The notes under the pieces: generated by a model
Told to the model about the DNA's origin: nothing
The model's database searches: none
The model's input: only the letters and a program-made list of their open reading frames with translations
Program-made: the position numbers and the translations under genes
In this document: positions 53,076 to 62,236 of the stretch, piece after piece
Layout: every line of letters starts with the position of its first letter
Position numbering within the stretch: the first letter of the stretch is position 1
Source of the DNA: Burkholderiaceae bacterium
GTDB lineage: Bacteria > Pseudomonadota > Gammaproteobacteria > Burkholderiales > Burkholderiaceae
Assembly: GCA_023266335.1 (NCBI GenBank)
Contig: JAHFQJ010000001.1
Coordinates: 143,364-207,363 of the forward strand
DNA: 64,000 bases
Direction of reading: 5' to 3'

Positions 53076-53996
53076 ATGAAAAATATTAAACAAAGCTTAT
53101 CTTTAGCTTGTGTAGCTGCCATAATTTTTAGTCTTTTTAGTAATTATGCATATGCTCATGGTGATAATAATCATGACGACGAACCAATAAAAATAAAGAA
53201 AAAGCATGTAATAAAAGATAAACAAGCATTAATTCAACAACAGCCATTATTAGAGGAAGTAAAAGATAATGCCACTATTCTATTAAATGCTAAGGTTTCA
53301 TCTAACCCTAAAAATATTCGTTATGTTTTTAGTGATTTCGATGGATTACTAAGTATTGATAAGCCTATCATATTAGGTCAAGTAGTAAGAAAATGGCAAA
53401 TATTAGGAAGGGTTAAATCAATATTATCGCCTATTGAATCATCTAATTATAAGATGCAAATTGCTAGCTTGCAGGGCGAATTAAATCAGCAGAAAGCTAA
53501 ATTAAAACGCTATCAATCTATTAGTGAGCTTATAGCTCAAAAAGACATTGATGAAGCTAATCTAGCTATTACAAGTTTAACTAAGCAGATTAATGCTATG
53601 CAAAATAATATACAAAAATCTAATATTCTAGTATCTCCAATTAATGGCATAGTTACACAAAGCAATATGAATGCAAGTAAATTTATTGAAAATAAAACAC
53701 CTTTATTAGAAATAAGTACGCATGATAATTTAGAAATTCAGGCAGAGTATTATTTAACAAATTATGAGAATAATAATTTTAATCAAAGAAGTGCTTTACT
53801 AATATTTAATCAGCAAAAAATCCCTTTGATTTATACAGGCTACATACCAATTATTTCTGATACTAAAAACAGTATAACATTGCGATTTTCCTTACCTAAA
53901 AATACTAATCTTAATTTAATTTTAGGTCAGCGTTTAAATATTGAATTTAGCTCTACATTGAGAATAAATAATGAAGGAGTTAATAATGTTAAATAA
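53076..53996 (+). CDS. RND membrane-fusion (periplasmic adaptor) protein, CzcB/CusB-like
   Basis: A 306-residue adaptor. The signal peptide ends near NYAYAHG, and the mature N-terminus is His/Asp-rich (AHGDNNHDDEP), as in metal-binding adaptors. It has a biotinyl-lipoyl-like strand region, a helical hairpin (MQIASLQGELNQQKAKLKRY, and ITSLTKQINAMQNNIQKS), then SNILVSPINGIVTQSNMN and a beta-barrel. It is shorter than CzcB (about 500 residues), lacking extended C-terminal domains. Its 3' end overlaps the pump gene by 11 bases, indicating translational coupling. Confidence 0.8.
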   Translation: MKNIKQSLSLACVAAIIFSLFSNYAYAHGDNNHDDEPIKIKKKHVIKDKQALIQQQPLLEEVKDNATILLNAKVSSNPKNIRYVFSDFDGLLSIDKPIILGQVVRKWQILGRVKSILSPIESSNYKMQIASLQGELNQQKAKLKRYQSISELIAQKDIDEANLAITSLTKQINAMQNNIQKSNILVSPINGIVTQSNMNASKFIENKTPLLEISTHDNLEIQAEYYLTNYENNNFNQRSALLIFNQQKIPLIYTGYIPIISDTKNSITLRFSLPKNTNLNLILGQRLNIEFSSTLRINNEGVNNVK

Positions 53997-56900
53997 TCTT
54001 TTTAATAAAATTGTAAATACTGCTTTACAATATAAAATAGTAGTTTTAATTATAGCCGTTTTATGGTCAGCATTGGGTTTATTTATAGCTAAAGATATAA
54101 GTATTGATGTGCTGCCAAATTTGAATAAACCATCAATAACTATAATGACAGAATCTGGCGGGCGTTCAGCTTTAGAAGTAGAACAACAAATTACTAATCC
54201 AATTCAAAATCAATTAAGTGGAATAATTGGCTTACAAAATGTACGTTCAACATCAAGTTTAGGTTTAAGTATTGTTTATTTAAATTTTGAGTGGGGACAA
54301 GATATTTATAGGCTTAGACAACTGGTTAGTGAAAAACTAACTAGTGTAAAAGCACAATTACCCAGTGATGTACAGCCTGGTATGTCGCCAATTAGTTCAA
54401 TTATGGGCGAAGTTATGCTTTTTGCTTTACCTATTAATAATAATGGGGGTAATTTTAATGAAAATGCAATGAAGGCAAGAGAATATGCAGATTTTACAAT
54501 AAGACCACGATTATTAAATATCAGAGGTGTAGCACAAATAACCCCAATTGGCGGCATAGTTAGGCAATATAAAATATCTCCAAATATTAATGCTATTCAA
54601 CAAGCAGGAATTAGTATAGAAGATTTAATCCGGCAAATATCTAATTTTGGTAAAAATAGCAGTGCAGGTTTTTTAGTTATTGATAACCAAGAATGGATTA
54701 TACAAAATCTTGCTAAACAAGATTTAGATAGCTTAAAAAATACACCAATAAAAATTTCTAATAATCAAACCTTACCTTTATATACTTTAGCTAAAGTTGA
54801 ATTTTCATCTGCTGTAAAAAGAGGTGATGCAATGTTTAATGGTAAACCTGCAGTTATAATTGGCATACAAAAACAGCCTGATGTTGATACATTAAAATTA
54901 ACTCAAGCATTAGAACAATCAATTGCTGATTTAGAAAAAAATAAGCCTGTATTTATTGATAAGCCTGTTATTACATTTAAGCAAGCTGATTTTATTAATA
55001 ATTCAATTAGTAATTTAAGCCATAAATTACTAAATGCAGCAGGTATCATAGCAATTATTGTATGGTTATTTTTAGGCAACTTTCATTCTACTCTAGTTGC
55101 ATTAACAGCTTTACCTCTATCTATTTTAACCACTATTTTATGTTTTAGATATTTTGGTTTAAGTATAAATACTATGACTTTAGGCGGTTTAGCAATTAGT
55201 ATTGGTGAATTAGTTGATGATGCAGTAGTTGATTTAGAAAATATTACAAGACGTTATAAATTAGCCAAACAACAAGGAATAAATTTTAATTTAATTCATT
55301 TAATCAAAGAGGCTTCTATTGAGGTTAGAGGTAGTGTTTTATATGCTACTTTAATTATTATCATGGTATTTTTACCTTTATTATTCTTACCAAATATGGA
55401 AGGAAAATTATTTACCCCACTAGGAATTGCCTATATTGTATCAATTTTATCTTCATTATTAGTTGCAATTACAGTTACTCCTGTACTTAGTTATTATATA
55501 ATTCCTAAAATTAAACTTACACATCCTAAACACTTGGTTTATTTACAAAATATATATGCTAAAAGTCTTAATTGCCTATTTAGTAAAACTAAAATTCTAA
55601 GCACTATATTATTAATTAGTTTGGCTATAGCAATAATAGGTATACTATTTATACCCAAAACATTTTTACCACCATTTAATGAAGGTAGCATATTACTTGA
55701 TTTTAGAATGGAGGCAGGTACATCTCTGCAAACCAGCGTAGAAAATATCACAAAAATTCAGAAAGAATTAATAAAAATTTCTGGTATTCAACATATTGGT
55801 GTTAGAGGCGGAAGAGCAGAATTAGATGAACATGCAGAAGGCGTAAATGTATCAGAATTTGATGTAAAAATAAAAGACCATCAAAATAATGAAGAAATAT
55901 ATACAAAAATACGTAAAGTTTTTGAAAATTTTGAAGGTAATATGACTATAGGGCAGCCTATTTCGCATAGAATTGACCATTTATTATCTGGTGTACGTTC
56001 ACCTATTGTAATAAAAATCTTTGGACATGATACTGATATATTAAAAAAGCAGGCAATAGAAATACAAAATAAGCTAAAGAATATAGCAGGTTTAGTTGAT
56101 ATAAACATTGAAAAACAAAAAAAAGTACCGCATATTTTTATTACTATAAAGCCTCAAGCTAGTTTATATGGCATTAGCGAAGAAAACTTGTTTCAACAAA
56201 TACAAAAATTAATTAATGGAGAAAAAATTAATGAAATTATAAAGAATAATCAAAAATTCAATATGATTTTAAAAGTAGAAACTAATAATATAAATGATTT
56301 AAATAATCTAATGATTAATACTCCGCAAGGTTTAATCACATTACAACAAATTGCTAATATACAAATGGGAGAAAGTATTAATCAAATTCAACAGGAGAAT
56401 AGCCAGCGTAGAATTGTAATTAGTGCCAATACAAGCCATCGTTCTTTATCTGCTGTTGCTAAAGATATTCAAAAAATCTTAAACGAGCATAAATTACCTA
56501 GTAGCTATTTTTTAAGCTTTGAGGGTCAATATAAAGCACAAAATCAAGCCACATATATAATCAGTTTATTATCTATATTAGCATTATTAGGAGTTATTGC
56601 AATTTTATATCAATTATACAAAAACTGGTTATTAGTAACATTAGTTTTAGCTAATATTCCGTTTGCAATGATTGGAGCTGTTGCCATGTTATATATAACA
56701 TCAACTCCATTATCTATAGCTTCTATGGTTGGATTTATTACTTTAGCTGGCATAGCTAGTCGTAATGGTATATTAAAAATTAGTCATTATCTAAAATTAA
56801 TAGATGAAGGTAATACTTTAAATAAAACATTAATTATTCAAGGAGCTAAAGATAGATTAAATCCGGTATTAATGACAGCTTTAACAGCTAGTTTAGCCTT

Positions 56901-57087
56901 GATGCCATTACTTTTATATAAAAGCCAAGCAGGGAGTGAAATATTATACCCAGTCGCTGTTGTTATTATTGGCGGTCTATTTACTAGTACGCTAATTGAT
57001 AGTTTTATGACACCATTATGGTTTTATGCTTTAGCTAAACAATTGAACAAATGTGAGACATGCAGGAGCGAAAATATAACAAAATAA
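53986..57087 (+). CDS. Heavy-metal-type RND efflux pump (CzcA/CusA family)
   Basis: A 1033-residue, 12-helix inner-membrane proton antiporter of the HME-RND group. I start at 53986 (MLNNLFNKIV) because AAGGAG lies six bases upstream; the frame is open five codons earlier. Typical blocks: KDISIDVLPNLNKPSITIMT, EVEQQITNPIQNQLSGIIGL and, in helix 4, GGLAISIGELVDDAVVDLEN with the acidic residues of the proton relay. The variant ELVDDAVVD differs from the CusA and CzcA forms as I recall them, so the metal is uncertain. The C-terminus ends in a short Cys pair (CETCRSENITK). Confidence 0.9.
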   Translation: MLNNLFNKIVNTALQYKIVVLIIAVLWSALGLFIAKDISIDVLPNLNKPSITIMTESGGRSALEVEQQITNPIQNQLSGIIGLQNVRSTSSLGLSIVYLNFEWGQDIYRLRQLVSEKLTSVKAQLPSDVQPGMSPISSIMGEVMLFALPINNNGGNFNENAMKAREYADFTIRPRLLNIRGVAQITPIGGIVRQYKISPNINAIQQAGISIEDLIRQISNFGKNSSAGFLVIDNQEWIIQNLAKQDLDSLKNTPIKISNNQTLPLYTLAKVEFSSAVKRGDAMFNGKPAVIIGIQKQPDVDTLKLTQALEQSIADLEKNKPVFIDKPVITFKQADFINNSISNLSHKLLNAAGIIAIIVWLFLGNFHSTLVALTALPLSILTTILCFRYFGLSINTMTLGGLAISIGELVDDAVVDLENITRRYKLAKQQGINFNLIHLIKEASIEVRGSVLYATLIIIMVFLPLLFLPNMEGKLFTPLGIAYIVSILSSLLVAITVTPVLSYYIIPKIKLTHPKHLVYLQNIYAKSLNCLFSKTKILSTILLISLAIAIIGILFIPKTFLPPFNEGSILLDFRMEAGTSLQTSVENITKIQKELIKISGIQHIGVRGGRAELDEHAEGVNVSEFDVKIKDHQNNEEIYTKIRKVFENFEGNMTIGQPISHRIDHLLSGVRSPIVIKIFGHDTDILKKQAIEIQNKLKNIAGLVDINIEKQKKVPHIFITIKPQASLYGISEENLFQQIQKLINGEKINEIIKNNQKFNMILKVETNNINDLNNLMINTPQGLITLQQIANIQMGESINQIQQENSQRRIVISANTSHRSLSAVAKDIQKILNEHKLPSSYFLSFEGQYKAQNQATYIISLLSILALLGVIAILYQLYKNWLLVTLVLANIPFAMIGAVAMLYITSTPLSIASMVGFITLAGIASRNGILKISHYLKLIDEGNTLNKTLIIQGAKDRLNPVLMTALTASLALMPLLLYKSQAGSEILYPVAVVIIGGLFTSTLIDSFMTPLWFYALAKQLNKCETCRSENITK

Positions 57088-57119
57088 GGATAATAGATAA
57101 AATATACACATTATTTGCT

Positions 57120-57141
57120 CAATCTCGGAAATCCGGGATTG
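57120..57141 (+). terminator. Hairpin downstream of the efflux operon
   Basis: CAATCTCGG (57120-57128) and CCGGGATTG (57133-57141) form a 9-bp stem with one G-U pair and an AAAT loop, 33 bases past the pump stop. No T-run follows, so termination strength is uncertain. Confidence 0.5.
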
Positions 57142-57214
57142 CCCAACTAATTTGATAGCATTAATCATGATACCTGATAAATCCGTCTGTTAAAATAAGC
57201 ATGCAGGTATCTAT

Positions 57215-57239
57215 GGATTCTTGCATACGCATGAATGAC
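57215..57239 (-). repeat. Dispersed 25-bp palindromic repeat, family C, copy 2
   Basis: On the minus strand GTCATTCATGCGTATGCAAG then AATCC, matching the copy at 17337-17361 except at a few positions. It lies in the 291-bp gap between the efflux operon and the cytochrome genes. Confidence 0.5.
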
Positions 57240-57378
57240 CATGGTTTGATATTAGATAATAATTCAGTTAATTTTTCAAATTACTTGTTCAATCCCTGAA
57301 ATCTCTTTAATTTTACAAAATACTAAATAACAGTTAAAATAACACCTATTAAAATAAATTCAAGTAAAAATATACACT

Positions 57379-57741
57379 ATGAAGTTACACCGCATTCTAT
57401 TTAAAGTAATGCTATTGCCGGCTGCTTTTATTGCAGTAAATTGCTATGCACAAGAACCTACAGGTAATTTTAAGGATGCACAATCAAATGTAGCAATGTG
57501 TATTGGTTGCCATGCACTGCCAAATTATAAATCATCTTTCCCTTTGGTATATAGTGTACCGTTGTTAGGCGGACAGAATGCTGCTTACATCATTAAAGCA
57601 TTAAAGGGTTATCAAGCTGGCGATCGTAAAAATCCGACTATGCAAAGTATTGCCGGAAGTTTATCAGATCAGGATATAGCAGATTTAGCAGCTTATTACA
57701 GCCGGCAGACTGCTGATTCAGCTAATAATAATACAAAATAA
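57379..57741 (+). CDS. Class I cytochrome c (periplasmic)
   Basis: A 120-residue monoheme cytochrome. The signal peptide is ~24 residues, ending near CYAQE. Heme attachment is CIGCH (C41, C44, H45), and the axial Met is in RKNPTMQSIAGSLSDQ. LGGQNAAYIIKALKGYQAGD is typical of the c4/c553-like group. It is followed after 13 bases by a second, related cytochrome on the same strand; the pair is likely to carry electrons to the aa3 oxidase. Confidence 0.9.
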   Translation: MKLHRILFKVMLLPAAFIAVNCYAQEPTGNFKDAQSNVAMCIGCHALPNYKSSFPLVYSVPLLGGQNAAYIIKALKGYQAGDRKNPTMQSIAGSLSDQDIADLAAYYSRQTADSANNNTK

Positions 57742-57754
57742 ACATAGGGTTTTT

Positions 57755-58108
57755 ATGAAAACATACATTAGAATATTAAGTGTTAGCCTTATATTATTTA
57801 TTTCTTTGGTTAATGGCTGTTTTGCAGCAGATAAGCAAAAAGGTGCAGTTTTAGTTAAAGAAAAAAATTGTGCTAGTTGTCATGGGGCTGATTTTAGAAA
57901 AACAATTTCACCAGATTATCCAAAATTAGCAGGTCAAAAAGAAGATTATTTATATTATGCTTTAGCATCGTATAAATCTAGAGATATAAATTTTGGGCGT
58001 TCTAATCCAATTATGCAGGGGCAAGTTCAGTCTTTATCAAATAAAGATATGAAAGATATTGCAGCATATTTGTCTAGTTTGCCTAGTGATTTAGTTTTAA
58101 AGAAATGA
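57755..58108 (+). CDS. Class I cytochrome c (periplasmic)
   Basis: A 117-residue monoheme cytochrome related to its upstream neighbour. Signal peptide ending near GCFAAD; heme motif CASCH (C39, C42, H43); LAGQKEDYLYYALASYKSRD and the axial Met in SNPIMQGQVQSLSNKD, then IAAYLSSLP. The two tandem genes resemble the two halves of a diheme cytochrome c4, encoded separately. It converges with radA. Confidence 0.9.
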   Translation: MKTYIRILSVSLILFISLVNGCFAADKQKGAVLVKEKNCASCHGADFRKTISPDYPKLAGQKEDYLYYALASYKSRDINFGRSNPIMQGQVQSLSNKDMKDIAAYLSSLPSDLVLKK

Positions 58109-58134
58109 TGGTGGTGGTGAGATATACATTAATC

Positions 58135-59517
58135 TTAGGATAGTTTTCTTAAAAAGCTTGTCATATCTTCAATTCTTTTTAATGGAATAATCTCTAAACC
58201 GGCAATATTCGTTTTAGGCATATTGCCTGCTGGAATAAGAGCGATATTAAAACCTAATTTAGCGGCTTCTTTTAAGCGTTCTTGCCCTTTGGGAGAGGGT
58301 CTTATTTCTCCGGCTAAACCAACTTCGCCAAATGCGACTAATTTTTTTGGTAACGGGCGGTTTAATAATGAAGAACATATAGCCAATAATACTGGAATAT
58401 CAATTGCAGTTTCACTAATTTTTACTCCGCCGACAGCATTAATAAATACATCTTGATTAAAGCAGGCAATGCCCGCATGCTTATGTAAAACGGCTAATAA
58501 CATAGATAAACGGTTTTGTTCTAAGCCTAATGATAATCTTTTAGGATTAGGCATAGGTGTAGCATCAACTAAAGCTTGTATTTCAACTAAAATTTGCCTA
58601 GTGCCTTCTTGAGTAACCATGATACAGCTTCCTGCTATATCTTGTTCATGATGAGATAAAAATAAAGCAGACGGGTTATTCACGCATTTTAAACCTTTAT
58701 CTGTCATTGCAAATACACCAAGTTCATTCACTGCGCCAAATCTATTTTTAAATGCTCGAATTAATCTAAAAGATGAATATTGATCGCCTTCAAAATATAA
58801 AACAGTATCTACAATATGTTCTAATACCCTTGGTCCTGCTAAGTGTCCGTCTTTAGTAACATGCCCTACTAGCAAAATTACTATGTTATCTTGTTTTGCT
58901 ATACGGGTAAGCTGGGCAGCACATTCTTTAACTTGGCTCACTGAACCAGGGGCTGAATTTAAATGCCGGCTATATAAAGTTTGAATGGAATCTATAACTG
59001 CAATTTTAGGTTTAACCGACTGTAAATTATTTATTATGTTATCAAGCTCAATGTCATTTAATAACTGAATGCCGTTAGCAGATAATCCAAGTCGATTAGC
59101 TCTTAATGCAATTTGATTACTGGATTCTTCTCCGCTAACATACATAACACTATGCTGATTAGCCAGCAGACTTAATGTTTGTAATAATAATGTAGACTTT
59201 CCTATTCCGGGGTCGCCACCTATTAATACAACTGCTCCTTCTACTAATCCACCGCCTAGAACTCTATCAAATTCAGGGATATGCGTAGTAAACCTTTCAA
59301 TTTCTTGAGTTTTTATATCACTTAGAGTTACAAGTTTAGCTGTATTTTTTCCATGATAAGAGTTGTAATTATTTGTTTGCTTTGAAGAAGAGGCAGAGGA
59401 GCTGAATTTTTCTTCAATTAATGTATTCCAAGCTTTACAATGCGTACATTGTCCTTGCCACTTATGACTTTCTCCGCCGCATTCTGAGCAGAAAAAAACA
59501 GTTTTTTGTTTAGACAT
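58135..59517 (-). CDS. radA: DNA repair protein RadA
   Basis: A RecA-like, DnaB-type branch-migration helicase for homologous recombination. It has 460 residues. The N-terminal zinc finger uses C10, C13, C24 and C27; Walker A is GDPGIGKST (~101-109); the RadA-specific KNRFG is in RAFKNRFGAVNELG; and the C-terminal Lon-like domain includes FINAVGGVKISETAIDIPVL. Its start overlaps the end of the DoxX gene by eight bases, so the two are translationally coupled. Confidence 0.97.
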   Translation of the reverse strand: MSKQKTVFFCSECGGESHKWQGQCTHCKAWNTLIEEKFSSSASSSKQTNNYNSYHGKNTAKLVTLSDIKTQEIERFTTHIPEFDRVLGGGLVEGAVVLIGGDPGIGKSTLLLQTLSLLANQHSVMYVSGEESSNQIALRANRLGLSANGIQLLNDIELDNIINNLQSVKPKIAVIDSIQTLYSRHLNSAPGSVSQVKECAAQLTRIAKQDNIVILLVGHVTKDGHLAGPRVLEHIVDTVLYFEGDQYSSFRLIRAFKNRFGAVNELGVFAMTDKGLKCVNNPSALFLSHHEQDIAGSCIMVTQEGTRQILVEIQALVDATPMPNPKRLSLGLEQNRLSMLLAVLHKHAGIACFNQDVFINAVGGVKISETAIDIPVLLAICSSLLNRPLPKKLVAFGEVGLAGEIRPSPKGQERLKEAAKLGFNIALIPAGNMPKTNIAGLEIIPLKRIEDMTSFLRKLS

Positions 59518-60067
59518 TATCTATCTGTTTGTTATCACAATTAGCTGATTTACATTTAAAGCACTTGCTGAATAAATAATCTAGACTTATTTTACCTCCG
59601 CCTAAAGATAAAAGCGGTAAAAACATAATTAAAAATATTAAAGGAAGTTTATAATTTCCTAATCCGTCGCCCTGTTCATCAATGATACGGTAACCAGTTA
59701 GTACATCGCTGAAAGAATGCCATTTGTCTGAAAAATGCACACTTATCATGGCAACAATTGTAATAATGATTAAATTAAAGCTAAATAGTCTGGTTGCAAT
59801 GCCTAAAATTAGGGCAATTCCGCCGGTGAATTCAAAAAATATTGATGCATGCCAGTTCATTTCAGGAGAAAGTAAGCTAAAAGGAAAGGGGAAATGTATA
59901 TCTGTAAACCAATTTTGTCCATTAAACTTATTATAGCCGGCATGTAAAAACTCCCAACCTAAACATATGCGCAAAAAAAGCGGCACAATATGTTCATTCA
60001 TACTAGATAATTTATTTTTAAGAGTCGAATATAAACTACATAATTTAACACAAGTTATATTTTTCAT
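59510..60067 (-). CDS. DoxX family membrane protein
   Basis: A 185-residue protein with four membrane helices and the DoxX pattern FLRICLGWEFLHAGYNKFNG, followed by EFTGGIALILGIATRLFSF. The family includes a thiosulfate:quinone oxidoreductase subunit in archaea, but most bacterial members are uncharacterised. A Cys-rich tail (CFKCKSANCDNKQ) could bind metal. The annotated start may be ~23 codons early (internal MNEHIVPLFLRICLG). It is upstream of radA and overlaps it. Confidence 0.85.
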   Translation of the reverse strand: MKNITCVKLCSLYSTLKNKLSSMNEHIVPLFLRICLGWEFLHAGYNKFNGQNWFTDIHFPFPFSLLSPEMNWHASIFFEFTGGIALILGIATRLFSFNLIIITIVAMISVHFSDKWHSFSDVLTGYRIIDEQGDGLGNYKLPLIFLIMFLPLLSLGGGKISLDYLFSKCFKCKSANCDNKQIDNV

Positions 60068-60130
60068 ATTATTTTGTCTTTATAAAAGAATTTTATGTTG
60101 AGGAAGTACTTTAAATGTCCGCCATGTTCA

Positions 60131-60191
60131 ACAAATTAGATTTCAAATTGCGAACTTCGCTTTGCAGCCGCAAAATGAACTACTATTAATA
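60131..60191 (+). repeat. Dispersed miniature repeat, family A, copy 6 (decayed)
   Basis: About 61 bp with ATTAGATTTCAAATTGCGAA, then CTTCGCTTTGC, AGCCGCAAAATGAACTACTA and TTAATA, i.e. both family ends joined with little centre. It lies in the 303-bp gap between doxX and queA. The rest of the gap (to 60370) shows only very short frames, such as a 20-codon one from 60220, which I do not call a gene. Confidence 0.65.
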
Positions 60192-60370
60192 TAGAAACGA
60201 GCCATAAATAAAAAGGTATTATGGTTAAGCAAAATAAAATACAGGAACGACTATGGCTACAGCTACGGAAAATTCTATCATAAATAAATGCATGCTGTAT
60301 AGTAAGTGAATAATTGAATAAATAATGTTAATATCTATATATTCATCTTAATTATAAATATTAAAATAAC

Positions 60371-61393
60371 ATGGATATAGAAAATTTCAATTTTAGATTA
60401 CCCGCAAAATTAATTGCACAATATCCAAGTCAAGTACGCAGTCATAGCCGTTTGCTTATACATAATTATCAAAATAATCACTTATGTATAAATGAAAAAT
60501 TTTATAATTTACATAATTATCTTGATGAAAAAGATTTATTAGTATTTAATGATACTAAAGTTTTAAAAGCTAGGCTTTATGGCAATAAAGACACCGGCGG
60601 AGCAATTGAAACATTAATTGAAAGAATTATAGAGCATAATCAGGCTTTGGTACAAATTAAGGCAAATAAATCTCCTAAAATTGGACAAAATCTAAATTTT
60701 AATCAATATCAAGCTAAAGTTATTGAAAGAGTTTTACCGTTCTATAAATTAGAATTTAGCCATAATATATTGGATATACTGGAAGATTGCGGGCATTTGC
60801 CATTGCCGCCTTATATTCAAAGAGCAGATGATAAAGAAGATGAAGAGCGTTATCAAACTATATTTGCCAAACACTTAGGTGCAGCCGCTGCTCCGACTGC
60901 CTCCTTACATTTTGATGATGAATTAATGCAGAATATAAGAAATAAACATATAAATTATGCATATTTGACTTTACATGTAGGAGCCGGCACATTTAGTCCG
61001 GTTAAAGTACAAAATATTAATGAACATAAAATGCATACTGAACCATATGCACTTAATACAACACTAATAGAAAATATTGCACAGACTAAGTCTAACGGCG
61101 GCAGAGTAATTGCAGTTGGAACAACAGCTTTACGCGCTTTGGAAAGTGCCTATAATGAAAATAAGCAAGCAGAAAAGCTATGCGGTGAAACTAATATTTT
61201 TATCACCCCTGGCTATAAATTTAAAATAGCAGATGGACTGATTACCAATTTTCACTTACCGAAGTCTACATTACTCATGCTGGTATCAGCATTTATCGGT
61301 ATAGAGGAAATGCATAAAGTATACGAACACGCAATAAAAGAGCAGTATAGATTTTTTAGTTATGGTGATGCCATGTTATGTTGGAGGAAATAA
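60371..61393 (+). CDS. queA: S-adenosylmethionine:tRNA ribosyltransferase-isomerase QueA
   Basis: Adds the cyclopentane ring precursor during queuosine synthesis in tRNA. It has 340 residues. Signatures: FNFRLPAKLIAQYPSQVRSH SRLL, LVFNDTKVLKARLYGNKDTG, PLPPYIQRADDKEDEERYQT, TASLHFDDELM, YLTLHVGAGTFSPVKVQNI and late NFHLPKSTLLMLVSAFIG. It overlaps the following lipoprotein gene by one base. Confidence 0.97.
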   Translation: MDIENFNFRLPAKLIAQYPSQVRSHSRLLIHNYQNNHLCINEKFYNLHNYLDEKDLLVFNDTKVLKARLYGNKDTGGAIETLIERIIEHNQALVQIKANKSPKIGQNLNFNQYQAKVIERVLPFYKLEFSHNILDILEDCGHLPLPPYIQRADDKEDEERYQTIFAKHLGAAAAPTASLHFDDELMQNIRNKHINYAYLTLHVGAGTFSPVKVQNINEHKMHTEPYALNTTLIENIAQTKSNGGRVIAVGTTALRALESAYNENKQAEKLCGETNIFITPGYKFKIADGLITNFHLPKSTLLMLVSAFIGIEEMHKVYEHAIKEQYRFFSYGDAMLCWRK

Positions 61394-62181
61394 TGTTAAA
61401 ACAATTGAAAAATGTATCTATCGCGGTATCTTGTTTATTTTTATTTGGCTGTGCGTCTAATGAAATTAAATCAACACCGGAATATCATAATCCGCCAGCA
61501 GCGGTTAGAGAAAAAATGAAAAGTGTCATGCCGAGTTTTGAGCCTTGGGTTGCTGAAGTAGAACAAAAATTTGCTTTAATCAGCGAAATACCAGCAGCAT
61601 CAGATTTAGACTGGGCAAGACGTTTGGGTATACGGAATGTAGATAATATTAGAATTTATAGAACAGAGTTTTTCCCCATGCCTCAAGATGGTGAATTGCT
61701 GAATGATTTAGAATTATTAGGCTGGGGCAGCCCGCATGAAGATGCCCGTAATATGGGATACACCATATTTATACGTCCGGAAAATGATACACAGCAAGTA
61801 AGAGTGCAACAGATAGCAGAAATATATTTAATGGAAAATATAGGCAGAAGCAGATTTTTATATAGAACTCTTGTTGAACAAAGAAGCTTAGATGAAAAAG
61901 ATAGACCAATAAATATTGAAGCCAAAAAATTAGCAAAATGTGCCGTAATAGATGGAAAAATTGGATTTGGATGTTCAGTATCAGGCACCAAACCTGTAAA
62001 TCATAATCAAATGGAGAAACAACGGCAAGAAGAGCAAAAGATAAAAAAAGAAGTTGAAAAAGCTCAAAAAATAGAGGCAGAAAAAGAGGCAAAAATCAAA
62101 AAAGAATTTTCTGAAATCCAAAAAGATAATTTGCTTTTGAAGGAAATAGAGCAAGATAAAAATAGTCAGAAAACAAAATAA
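61393..62181 (+). CDS. Predicted lipoprotein, unrecognised family
   Basis: A 262-residue protein. The start ATG at 61393 shares one base with the queA stop and has GGAGGAA just upstream, a strong ribosome-binding site. The signal peptide ends in a lipobox LFGC. A folded domain with SFEPWVAEVEQKFALI and LARRLGI-like segments is followed by a C-terminal ~60-residue highly charged Lys/Glu coiled coil (EKQRQEEQKIKKEVEKAQK and onward). I do not recognise the family. Translational coupling to queA is clear, though a functional link is not implied. Confidence 0.75.
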   Translation: MLKQLKNVSIAVSCLFLFGCASNEIKSTPEYHNPPAAVREKMKSVMPSFEPWVAEVEQKFALISEIPAASDLDWARRLGIRNVDNIRIYRTEFFPMPQDGELLNDLELLGWGSPHEDARNMGYTIFIRPENDTQQVRVQQIAEIYLMENIGRSRFLYRTLVEQRSLDEKDRPINIEAKKLAKCAVIDGKIGFGCSVSGTKPVNHNQMEKQRQEEQKIKKEVEKAQKIEAEKEAKIKKEFSEIQKDNLLLKEIEQDKNSQKTK

Positions 62182-62236
62182 TCTGCCTGATAGAATATAA
62201 TTGAGGCGAGTATAAGAATATTTATAGGATACTAAA

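Noticed and set aside
7034-60191. The dispersed family A repeats considered as a CRISPR or as protein-coding fragments
   Set aside because: Copies are kilobases apart, in both orientations, of varying length, with inverted ends; there are no regular spacers and no conserved reading frame.
60220-60310. Short frames of ~17-20 codons downstream of doxX
   Set aside because: No ribosome-binding site and no recognisable sequence; frames this short are expected by chance.
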